NCBI GenBank assembly: GCA_036518955.1
Contig: DATDMG010000087.1
Coordinates: 1-11,094, forward strand
Source: DATDMG01 sp036518955
GTDB lineage: Bacteria > Actinomycetota > Actinomycetes > Actinomycetales > Kineosporiaceae
Length of the DNA stretch: 11,094 nt
Direction: 5' to 3'
Numbering within the stretch: the first letter of the stretch is position 1; every line of letters begins with the position of its first letter. Under the pieces are notes generated by a model that saw only the letters and a program-made list of their open reading frames with translations, searched no databases and was not told the origin of the DNA. Below, piece after piece: positions 5,336-11,094 of this stretch. Both the position numbers and the translations under genes were made by a program.

Positions 5336-6236
5336 CCCTGCGGTCCCGGGCTCGGACGTCGGCCTCGCCCCCGGCGCCCACCGCTCCGCGGAGCGCCTCC
5401 GGATGCCGCGCCAGCAGCTCGCGTTCCGTCCTCGCCGTCGTCCGGGCCGTGGCCTTGGCCAGCCCCGGCCCGAGCAGGCCCCGCCCCAGCGCGACCGCCC
5501 GGATCCACGGCGGCAGGTAGATGTGGGCGGCGCGCCGTTCCAAACCCCGGGCGAGTCGGTCCGCCGCCGCGTCGACCGGGTACGTGCGGTTGAACGGCGG
5601 AGGGAGGGCCGACCGGCGGGCGGCGAGGGGGGTGACCCGGTCCGAACCGCGGACCATCTCGGTGTCCGTCCACGACAGGTACGCCACGCCGACGTCGACG
5701 CCGTGGTGCGCCACCTCGGCCGCCAGGGCGCGTGCGAAGGCCTCGACCCCGGACTTGCTGGCGCAGTAGGCGGAGAGCATCGGTGACGTGACGATCGCGG
5801 CGAGCGAGGCGATCTGCAGCAGGTAGCCGCGGGTCTCGACCAGGTGCGGCAGGAAGGCCCGCGCGGTGCGCACCGAGCCGAGCAGGTTCACCTCGATCAC
5901 CCGGTCGTACGAGGCGGCATCGGCGTGCAGCAGGGGTGCGCCCAGAGCGATCCCGGCGTTGGCGACGACGGCGCGGGCCGGGCCGAGACGCCCGGCGACC
6001 TGCGCCGCGACGTCCGACAGGTGTGTGCCGTCCGTGACGTCGGCCTCCCACCAGGCCGCACCCGGGCCGCACTCGGACGCCACCTCGGCGAGCTGGTCGG
6101 CCTCCAGGCCGATGAGCGCCAGGCGGTGCCCGCGAGCGGCGAGCCGGCGCGCCAGCTGCGCCCCGATCCCGCGGGCCGCGCCCGTGACGACGGTGACCGG
6201 TGGGCCCTGCAGACTGCGGTTCGCGTTCTCGGGCAC
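5325..6236 (-). CDS. Short-chain dehydrogenase/reductase, last gene of the monooxygenase operon
   Basis: A 303-residue SDR. The cofactor loop T-G-A-A-R-G-I-G is at 18-25, D-V at 67-68, and N-A-G at 93-95. The catalytic tetrad is complete: Asn117 in V-N-L-L-G, Ser144 in Q-I-A-S-L, Tyr157 and Lys161 in A-Y-C-A-S-K. A C-terminal extension from about residue 200 (P-P-F-N-R-T-Y-P-V-D near 210, then a basic, helix-rich tail) makes it longer than the usual 250 residues and resembles SDRs found beside flavin monooxygenases. Expected chemistry is NAD(P)-linked alcohol/ketone interconversion. GTG 6236 follows GAGGAGG with a five-base gap, a very strong ribosome site, and lies 16 bp after the hydrolase stop, so the genes are co-transcribed. 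Its TAA lies inside the 3' end of the convergent quinone oxidoreductase gene. Confidence 0.92.
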   Translation of the reverse strand: MPENANRSLQGPPVTVVTGAARGIGAQLARRLAARGHRLALIGLEADQLAEVASECGPGAAWWEADVTDGTHLSDVAAQVAGRLGPARAVVANAGIALGAPLLHADAASYDRVIEVNLLGSVRTARAFLPHLVETRGYLLQIASLAAIVTSPMLSAYCASKSGVEAFARALAAEVAHHGVDVGVAYLSWTDTEMVRGSDRVTPLAARRSALPPPFNRTYPVDAAADRLARGLERRAAHIYLPPWIRAVALGRGLLGPGLAKATARTTARTERELLARHPEALRGAVGAGGEADVRARDRRVTG

Positions 6237-6252
6237 GGTGCCTCCTCGAGCG

Positions 6253-7248
6253 TCATGGCGGTGTCGCCGATCCGGATCCCACCGCCTGGCCCCGCGCGTC
6301 CAGGCAGGTGTCCACCAGGCCGCGGACGGCGGCCGCCACCTCGTCCGGCGCGGTGAGCGGCGTCATGTGCCCCGCTGCCGGCACCTCGATCAGGTCGACC
6401 GGCCGCGGCAGGGCGGCCGCGATCCGGCGGGCGTGCCACGGGGGCGTGAGCCGGTCGTCCGTGCCGACCAGCACGGTGACGGGGACGTCGAGCCGGGGCA
6501 GGTCGGCGGTGAGGTCGAGCGTCCCCAGCATCTCGGCGAAGCCCTGATAGGTCCGTGGCGGGCAGGCCAGCACCAGGTCGGTGCAGAACCCGCGCTCGAC
6601 CGCGGTCGCCGTCCCGGGCATCGTCAGCTGCACGATCGCGGCCCGGATGAGTGGGAGCGGCGCCCGGTGCAGCAGTCGCGGGTCGCCGAGCGCAGCCCGG
6701 GTGACCGCCGCCCGGCCGACCCGGCGCGAGGCCCGCACGGCGTCGAGCGTGGCGCGGGTCCGACGGCGGCCGCCGACCCGGAGGATCACCGCCCTCCGGT
6801 CGAACAGCTCCTCGATCCCGGTGCTCGCGAGCAGACCTCCGGCGACCCGCTCCAGCAGCAGGTCGTGGTGCCGGCCGGCGAACGCGACGAGGGCCATCGC
6901 GCCCATGCTGTGCCCGGCCACGATCGCCCGCGTGCCGGAGGGCACGGTCGCCGCCAGGACCGCCGCCAGGTCGTCGGCGAGCAGGGCGGGGGTGAACCCG
7001 CCGTCCGGTACCGGCCCGCTGCGGCCGTGCCCGCGCTGGTCGACGACGACCACCCGCAGCTGCGGTGCCAACCGCCGGACGACGCGCGCCCAGGCCGTGG
7101 CCGACAGCGTCCAGCCATGCACCAGCACGACGGTCGGCGACCCGTCCTGGCCATGGACCTGGACGGCGAGACGCGCGCCGTCGGCGGACGTGACGGTCAG
7201 GCGCCGTGCCGGGGCGAGGGGGAGGAAGTCGGCGGGCAGCCGCTTCAC
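6253..7248 (-). CDS. Alpha/beta hydrolase (esterase/lactonase-like)
   Basis: A 331-residue alpha/beta-hydrolase. The oxyanion segment V-L-V-H-G-W at 41-46, the D-Q-R-G-H-G-R-S turn at 70-77, the nucleophile elbow G-H-S-M-G with Ser114, the acid in V-G-T-D-D-R (Asp264 or Asp265) and the general base His294 in A-A-G-H-M are all present, so the triad is complete. A cap domain covers about 135-245. No signal peptide is seen, so it should act in the cytosol. Its GTG start overlaps the TGA of the monooxygenase (shared bases 7245-7248), a sign of translational coupling. Behind a Baeyer-Villiger enzyme the natural role would be hydrolysis of the ester or lactone formed; this is inference, as the fold also includes epoxide hydrolases and haloperoxidase-like enzymes. 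Confidence 0.92.
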   Translation of the reverse strand: MKRLPADFLPLAPARRLTVTSADGARLAVQVHGQDGSPTVVLVHGWTLSATAWARVVRRLAPQLRVVVVDQRGHGRSGPVPDGGFTPALLADDLAAVLAATVPSGTRAIVAGHSMGAMALVAFAGRHHDLLLERVAGGLLASTGIEELFDRRAVILRVGGRRRTRATLDAVRASRRVGRAAVTRAALGDPRLLHRAPLPLIRAAIVQLTMPGTATAVERGFCTDLVLACPPRTYQGFAEMLGTLDLTADLPRLDVPVTVLVGTDDRLTPPWHARRIAAALPRPVDLIEVPAAGHMTPLTAPDEVAAAVRGLVDTCLDARGQAVGSGSATPP

Positions 7249-8753
7249 GACCGCACCTGCGCCGGTGAGGGGACCGCGGCGACCGCCGGGCCCGGTGGCC
7301 GCCGCGTCACCCGGTACTCGGTGAGGTCGACCCGGCGGGTCGCGCGGCGCAGCCGCAGGGTGGTGCCGGGCCAGAGGGTGGTGATCCGGCCCCGCTCGTC
7401 CTGGTACCAGGAGGCGCAGCCACCGGTCGCCCAGACGCTGCCGCGCAGGCGGTCCTGGAGCCGGGCGTTCCACGCCCGTTGAGCGTGGTCGGTGGGCTCG
7501 AGGGCGGCCAGCCCGCATCGACGCATCGTGTCCAGGGCGTCCCGCACGTAGGCGAGCTGGGACTCGATCACGTGGATCATCGACGTGTGGCCGAGCCCCG
7601 TGTTCGGGCCGACGAGCAGGAACAGGTTCGGGAACCCGTGGACGGTCGTCCCGCGCAGCGCCTGCATGCCCTCCGCCCGCCACACGTCCGCCAGCAGGTG
7701 CCCGTCGCGGCCGCGGACGTGGTGGGCGAGGGCGATCTCGGTGGCCTCGAACCCGGTGGCGAGGATCACGGCGTCCACCTCCCGCCGGGTCCCGTCGCCG
7801 GCGATCACGGCGCCGGGGTCGAGCCGGGCGACCCCGCTGGGGATCAGTTCCACGTTGTCCTGGCAGAGGGCGGGGTAGTAGTCGTCGGAGGGCAGGATCC
7901 GCTTGCAGCCGGCCCGGTAGTTCGGCGTGAGGAGCGCCCGCAGGCCCGGGTCGGGGACCTGGCGCCGCAGCTGGGCGAGCGCGAGCCGCTCCACCGCGCG
8001 CATCAGCCCGGGTCGGTGGACCATGCCGAGGACCAGCAGCTCGCGCGTGGTGTACAGGATGCCGCGGGCCAGCTTCTGGGTGACCGGGTGCCGCGCGTAT
8101 CGCTCGCGGCGCCGCTGCGACACGGGCCGGTCGCCCCTCGGGGTGATCCAGGGCGGCGTGCGCTGGAACACGATCAACTCGGCAGCCTTCCGGGCGACCT
8201 GCGGCACGATCTGGATCGCGGATGCGCCCGTCCCGACGACCGCGACGCGCTTGCCGGTCAGGTCGACGTCGTCCCGCCAGCGCGCCGAGTGCATCAGCAG
8301 GCCGCCGAACGACTCCAGGCCGGGCAGGTCGGGCAGCTTCGGCCGGCTGAGCGGGCCGGTGGCGCCGATCAGGACGTCGGCCGTGAACGGGCCGGCCGAG
8401 GTCTCCACCCGCCAGACCAGCGCGGTCTCGTCCCAGTCGGCGCCGGTGACCTCGACGCCGCACCGGATGCGCGGATCCAGGTCGAACCGCCGGACGACGT
8501 CCTCCAGGTACGCGAGGATCTCCGGCTGCGTCGAGTACAGGCGCGACCACGAGGGGTTCGGTGCGAAGGAGAAGGAGTACAGGGAGCTCTGCACGTCGCA
8601 GGCGCAGCCGGGGTAGTGGTTGTCCCGCCACGTGCCGCCGACCCGCTCGGCGCGCTCCAGGACCAGCACCTCGTGCCCGGCCCGGGCCAGGGTGACCGCG
8701 GCACCGATGCCGGCGAAACCGGCCCCGACGACGATGACCGGCACGTGTCGCAT
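7245..8753 (-). CDS. Baeyer-Villiger-type flavin monooxygenase
   Basis: A 502-residue class B flavoprotein monooxygenase. The FAD Rossmann motif G-A-G-F-A-G-I-G is at 10-17, followed by G-G-T-W-R-D-N-H-Y-P-G-C-A-C-D at 39-53, very typical of the family. The fingerprint F-G-G-L-L-M-H-S-A-R-W-R at 149-160 matches F-x-G-x3-H-x3-W, but its last position is Arg instead of Pro/Asp. The NADPH motif G-T-G-A-S-A is at 174-179, A-T-G-F at 332-335 and G-P-N-T-G-L-G-H-T-S at 382-391. Such enzymes insert one O2-derived oxygen next to a carbonyl, giving an ester or lactone, and close relatives include EthA and MymA. I chose ATG 8753, which follows GGAGAGG and precedes the first beta strand directly; ATG 8786 would add 11 residues. 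It lies 36 bp after the phosphotransferase gene and overlaps the hydrolase gene by 4 bp. Confidence 0.93.
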   Translation of the reverse strand: MRHVPVIVVGAGFAGIGAAVTLARAGHEVLVLERAERVGGTWRDNHYPGCACDVQSSLYSFSFAPNPSWSRLYSTQPEILAYLEDVVRRFDLDPRIRCGVEVTGADWDETALVWRVETSAGPFTADVLIGATGPLSRPKLPDLPGLESFGGLLMHSARWRDDVDLTGKRVAVVGTGASAIQIVPQVARKAAELIVFQRTPPWITPRGDRPVSQRRRERYARHPVTQKLARGILYTTRELLVLGMVHRPGLMRAVERLALAQLRRQVPDPGLRALLTPNYRAGCKRILPSDDYYPALCQDNVELIPSGVARLDPGAVIAGDGTRREVDAVILATGFEATEIALAHHVRGRDGHLLADVWRAEGMQALRGTTVHGFPNLFLLVGPNTGLGHTSMIHVIESQLAYVRDALDTMRRCGLAALEPTDHAQRAWNARLQDRLRGSVWATGGCASWYQDERGRITTLWPGTTLRLRRATRRVDLTEYRVTRRPPGPAVAAVPSPAQVRS

Positions 8754-8766
8754 GACCCCCGCCTCT

Positions 8767-8780
8767 CCAACGACCGTTGG
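8767..8780. promoter_or_regulatory. Palindrome just upstream of the monooxygenase gene
   Basis: CCAACG, two bases, CGTTGG form a perfect 6-bp dyad 13 bp before the monooxygenase ATG. A second, shorter dyad, CAACGGTTG at 8809-8817, lies about 40 bp further upstream inside the 3' end of the phosphotransferase gene. Two related dyads in front of a catabolic-type gene suggest a TetR-like operator pair or an mRNA hairpin that controls entry at the monooxygenase ribosome site. No regulator gene is adjacent. Confidence 0.35.
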
Positions 8781-8789
8781 CACCATGCC

Positions 8790-9713
8790 TCAGATCCGGC
8801 ACCAGACGCAACGGTTGGTGCCCGCCCGTAGCGTTCCGATCCGGACGAGGAGTTCGGCGGCGAGCTCCGGCCGGCCGGTGGCGGCCTCCGCGAGCCAGGC
8901 CACCTGCAGCAGCTCGCACAGGTCGGCGAGGACGTCGAAGCCCGGGTGAGCGGTGACGTCCACCCCGTAGGCCACGCTGAACTCGCGGTACTCGTCCTGG
9001 GTGTGCCAGCCGAGCCGTCGGGCGTAGACGGCGGTCCGCAGCAGGTCCCACTCGCGGGGACCGGTCCGCAGCAGGTCCAGGTCGATCAGCGTCGGCACGC
9101 CGCCCCCGTCCAGGACGACGTTGGCGACGGTGGCATCCCCGTGCAGGTGCCCGGGTGGCAGGGTGAGGTCGAGACCGGCGTAGCCGGCGGCGGCGACCGC
9201 CAGTCGGTCGGTGAGCCAGGCGCGGTCTCCGTCCTGCAGGACCCGGGCGCCCGCGAGCTGCCGGGTGATCCGCCCGACCGGGTCCATCGGTACGAGCGGC
9301 ATGTCCGGAGGCGCCTCGAGCGCGTGGAAGCGCCGCAGCAGGCGGCCCAGGTCGGCGGTCGAACCGTGCGCCGGGTTCTGGCCGAGGCTGTGCCAGAAGG
9401 TCACCAGATGCTCGCCGGCCGTGACGGGTTGGGGGACGGCGAGGTCGTCGTCCGCGACCGCCCGCCCGGCCGGGAACTCGGTGGCGGCCAGCCAGCGAGC
9501 GACCAGGAGACTCTGCCGGGCGTCGGCGACGGCCCGCGGGCTGAGCGCCGTGACCCGGGCGACCACGGCGCCGAGCGTGAACACCGCATGGGACCCGTGC
9601 CGCAACAGGCGTGGCTCCCGGACGTCCAGGCCGGCCGCGGCCGCCGCGTCCAGCGCTGCTCGGCGGGCGAGTGCCGCCGGGCGGGCCGGTACCCCCCGTG
9701 CGGGGGTCGTCAC
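8790..9713 (-). CDS. APH/choline-kinase-like phosphotransferase
   Basis: A 307-residue protein with the kinase fold of aminoglycoside phosphotransferases. The N-lobe loop L-R-H-G-S-H-A-V-F at 37-45 and V-V-A-R-V at 50-54 come first. The catalytic loop L-H-G-D-A-T-V-A-N-V-V-L at 190-201 holds Asp193 and Asn198, and L-I-D-L-D-L-L-R-T-G-P at 209-219 supplies the metal-binding Asp. The usual N-lobe lysine appears as Arg53, seen in many actinobacterial members. ATP-dependent phosphorylation of a small hydroxylated molecule is expected; sequence does not reveal which. GTG 9713 is the first start after an in-frame stop upstream; the ribosome site is weak. It heads the operon with the monooxygenase, hydrolase and dehydrogenase, so a metabolic role in that pathway is more likely than drug resistance. 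Confidence 0.88.
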   Translation of the reverse strand: MTTPARGVPARPAALARRAALDAAAAAGLDVREPRLLRHGSHAVFTLGAVVARVTALSPRAVADARQSLLVARWLAATEFPAGRAVADDDLAVPQPVTAGEHLVTFWHSLGQNPAHGSTADLGRLLRRFHALEAPPDMPLVPMDPVGRITRQLAGARVLQDGDRAWLTDRLAVAAAGYAGLDLTLPPGHLHGDATVANVVLDGGGVPTLIDLDLLRTGPREWDLLRTAVYARRLGWHTQDEYREFSVAYGVDVTAHPGFDVLADLCELLQVAWLAEAATGRPELAAELLVRIGTLRAGTNRCVWCRI

Positions 9714-9869
9714 GCAGATCGCACCGATCCGGACTCATGGCGGGCGCCGGCTGTCGGTGCAGCTCTACACAGGGTAATCATCTGTCTCGACCCTTTCCGG
9801 GTTCGGTCATGGCATGGCGCTAACGGTCCCGAAGGGCGCTAGCCTGGTCCGGCTTGATGACGTCTGCCG

Positions 9870-9886
9870 CATGTCGGCTTGACATG
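9870..9886 (+). promoter_or_regulatory. TTGACA -35-like hexamer inside an inverted repeat
   Basis: CATGTC, five bases, GACATG form a perfect 6-bp dyad. Its right half overlaps a perfect TTGACA at 9879-9884, the sigma-70 -35 consensus, pointing toward the sigma-like gene. A matching -10 is weak: TACGCC at 9899-9904 gives a short 14-bp spacer. If the promoter is real, a protein on the dyad would block it. Confidence 0.35.
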
Positions 9887-10025
9887 TCGTCGGGAGGGTA
9901 CGCCAGCAGACACGACAGTCCAGCAGTGGAGAGGATCGAAGGGCCCGAAGACGGTGCGACCGGGGAGGAGTCTGCCGCCGGACCGGCGGTGACCAGATCG
10001 ATATGCCTGAGCTTCGTGGCCCCCA

Positions 10026-10032
10026 AGGGGAG
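10026..10032 (+). promoter_or_regulatory. Ribosome binding site that decides a TTG start
   Basis: AGGGGAG ends seven bases before TTG 10040, a good match and spacing to the 3' end of 16S rRNA. The later in-frame ATG at 10064 has no such site, and GTG 10016 lies upstream of the site. This favours TTG as the start of the sigma-like protein. Confidence 0.6.
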
Positions 10033-10039
10033 TAGTCCG

Positions 10040-11094
10040 TTGACCGCTGACACGTCGCGCTCCATGGTGCCTGAGCGCACCCAGCAGGTGTCCGCCGGCG
10101 ATCTCGTGACCCTGCACGAGCGCGAGGCGGACCGCCTGCTCGCCTACCTGGTCAGCAGTGACCGCGGGCTGGGCATGGCCGAGGCCGAGGGGGTGTGCCA
10201 GCAGGCGTTCCAGGAGGTCCGCAACTCCTGGCCGGCGATCGGCCCGTACAGCCGGGTCGAGGTGTACCTCTTCGCGGCCGCCCAGCAGATGTGGGCCGGT
10301 AGGCCGCCGTCGTCGTCCCGCGGCTCGGACCCCCTCACCGAGTCCGCTCTCGACTACTGGGACCGGACCGACGTGGCCCGGCTCACTGTGCTGCAGGACG
10401 CGCTTGACCGGTTGCCCGTCGTGCCGCGCCAGTCCGTCGTGCTGTGCGAGATGGTGGGGTTCACCCCGGCCGAGGCGGCCGAGGTCATCGGGCTGTCGGA
10501 GGTCGCGGTCGAGAGCGCCCGTGGTGACGCGCTGCGGACGCTGGTTCCGATGGTGGAGTCGGGGACGGCCGCCGGTCAGGCCCGTCGCGGGCCGCTCTCG
10601 CCGGAGGACTTCGCAGCGCTCGGCCGCGTCCTGCAGCACACCGACCCGCGTTTGCTCGACGACCGCCGGCGGTTCGCCCTCTCGCTGGCCCAGGCGCCCG
10701 GGCCGAAGCAGTCCCCGCCGACCTTCGCCGTCCAGCAGCCGGCTGTCGCCCAGACCGCCGTGTTCGCACCCCAGCTGACCCAGGCGGTTCCGGCCTTCGG
10801 GACCGGCGCTCCCACCGGGCCGCAGACGGTGATGCAGCAGCCGGTGATGCAGCAGCCGATGCCCACCGGCCCGCAGCCGATGATGCAGCAGCCGATGCCC
10901 ACCGGCCCGCAGCCGATGATGCAGCAGCCGATGCCCACCGGCCCGCAGCCGATGATGGCGATCCGTGGTGCGAGTCCCGCCGGCGAGGCCTTGTTCGCGT
11001 CGTCCGGCCCTGCCCCCGTCCCGGTGAGCGATCCCGGCACCGCGGCCGGGTGGATGGGTGGCTTCGGCGCGCGTCGTACCCCGCCCCCGCCGAC
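10040..11094 (+). CDS. Sigma-70-like (ECF-type) protein with Pro/Gln/Met repeat tail, 3' end outside window
   Basis: 351 residues are visible and the frame is open at the window edge. Residues about 25-88 resemble sigma region 2, with M-A-E-A-E-G-V-C-Q-Q-A-F where classical factors have A-E-D-x-x-Q-x-x-F. Residues about 118-168 match region 4: L-D-R-L-P-V-V-P-R-Q-S-V-V-L, G-F-T-P-A-E-A-A-E-V-I-G-L-S, then V-E-S-A-R-G-D-A-L-R-T-L as recognition helix. A linker at 185-220 precedes a long disordered tail rich in Pro, Gln and Met with three identical 12-residue repeats at 271-306. The expected role is promoter recognition with RNA polymerase, but both regions are degenerate. It could instead be a sigma-like DNA-binding regulator, and the unseen C-terminus may carry another domain. 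No anti-sigma gene is visible in the window. Confidence 0.82.
   Translation, partial: MTADTSRSMVPERTQQVSAGDLVTLHEREADRLLAYLVSSDRGLGMAEAEGVCQQAFQEVRNSWPAIGPYSRVEVYLFAAAQQMWAGRPPSSSRGSDPLTESALDYWDRTDVARLTVLQDALDRLPVVPRQSVVLCEMVGFTPAEAAEVIGLSEVAVESARGDALRTLVPMVESGTAAGQARRGPLSPEDFAALGRVLQHTDPRLLDDRRRFALSLAQAPGPKQSPPTFAVQQPAVAQTAVFAPQLTQAVPAFGTGAPTGPQTVMQQPVMQQPMPTGPQPMMQQPMPTGPQPMMQQPMPTGPQPMMAIRGASPAGEALFASSGPAPVPVSDPGTAAGWMGGFGARRTPPPP
10850..10957 (+). repeat. Three identical 36-bp in-frame tandem repeats
   Basis: Copies at 10850-10885, 10886-10921 and 10922-10957 are identical at every base and each encodes QQPMPTGPQPMM. A decayed copy precedes them (10811-10849: P-T-G-P-Q-T-V-M, then QQPVM). 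Exact identity, including third codon positions, points to recent expansion by slippage or unequal crossing-over. The unit length is a multiple of three, so copy number can change without breaking the frame. Confidence 0.95.

Larger units (their letters stand above)
9714..10039. promoter_or_regulatory. Divergent regulatory region between the operon and the sigma-like gene
   Basis: I find no convincing gene in these 326 bp, which separate the start of the minus-strand operon (9713) from the TTG at 10040. It holds an AT-richer patch around 9770-9785 with TAATCA (plus) and TACCCT (minus) as -10-like hexamers, an imperfect dyad CGACCC/GGGTTCG at 9788-9805, a direct repeat GGCGCTA at 9816-9822 and 9835-9841, and the CATGTC/GACATG dyad described separately. 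The frame of the sigma-like protein stays open upstream through much of the region, so a start at GTG 9926 or 10016 cannot be fully excluded. Confidence 0.55.

Noticed and set aside
8790..9713. Aminoglycoside-resistance gene
   Set aside because: The APH fold is shared by many metabolic kinases. Its place at the head of a catabolic-type operon and the lack of specific resistance-enzyme features do not support calling resistance.
6253..9738. A minus-strand open frame of more than 1100 codons across the whole operon
   Set aside because: Only its 3' part (the alpha/beta hydrolase) shows protein motifs. The rest is a low-complexity Arg/Gly/Pro shadow of the monooxygenase and phosphotransferase genes, typical of open alternate frames in high-GC DNA.
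10811..10957. CRISPR array suspected from regular 36-bp spacing
   Set aside because: The units are contiguous without spacers, and they code in frame as part of a protein tail.
10576..11040. Minus-strand frame with repeated GCGPVGIGCC units
   Set aside because: It is the reverse-strand reading of the 36-bp coding repeats of the sigma-like protein; the cysteine-rich look comes from the repeat alone.

Overview
The window is very GC-rich (roughly 70% or more by eye), with GTG and TTG starts next to ATG, GGAGG-like ribosome binding sites and short intergenic gaps. This fits a high-GC actinobacterium. The gene content (AbiEi-like orphan, FadB2-like dehydrogenase, Baeyer-Villiger-type monooxygenase operon, sigma-like protein with a Pro/Gln/Met tail) would suit the Pseudonocardiales, Geodermatophilales or mycolic-acid groups, but I cannot name a genus from sequence alone.

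Left part (1-2863): the last 44 codons of a PatB/MalY-type PLP enzyme, then a convergent AbiEi-type antitoxin-like gene with no toxin partner. Next come a 3-hydroxyacyl-CoA dehydrogenase (minus), a gamma-carbonic-anhydrase-like hexapeptide protein (plus, divergent) and a PaaI-type hotdog thioesterase (minus, convergent, with a hairpin between the two stops). The dehydrogenase, hexapeptide protein and thioesterase families also occur together in acyl-CoA and phenylacetate catabolism (PaaH, PaaY, PaaI), though here they are not one transcript.

Middle part (2936-4387): a four-helix membrane protein of unknown function with a terminator-like hairpin after it. Its 5' side borders a 118-bp block with four copies of a GTGATCATGC-type repeat in both orientations. 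Directly behind the block lies a 5'-truncated remnant of a class I/II aminotransferase that lacks its PLP lysine domain.

Right part (4388-9713): a zinc-free quinone oxidoreductase (plus) meets, with an 11-bp tail overlap, a four-gene minus-strand operon. In transcription order this is an APH-like phosphotransferase, a Baeyer-Villiger-type flavin monooxygenase, an alpha/beta hydrolase whose GTG overlaps the monooxygenase TGA, and a short-chain dehydrogenase. A ketone/alcohol route can be inferred: the dehydrogenase oxidises an alcohol to a ketone, the monooxygenase inserts oxygen to give an ester or lactone, and the hydrolase opens it. The order resembles the mycobacterial mymA-lipR-SDR locus.

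Far right (9714-11094): a 326-bp divergent regulatory region with several short inverted and direct repeats, then a TTG-started sigma-70-like protein that runs off the window. It has degenerate sigma-2 and sigma-4 regions and a low-complexity tail with three identical 36-bp repeats. I saw no tRNA, rRNA, CRISPR array or intact mobile element.
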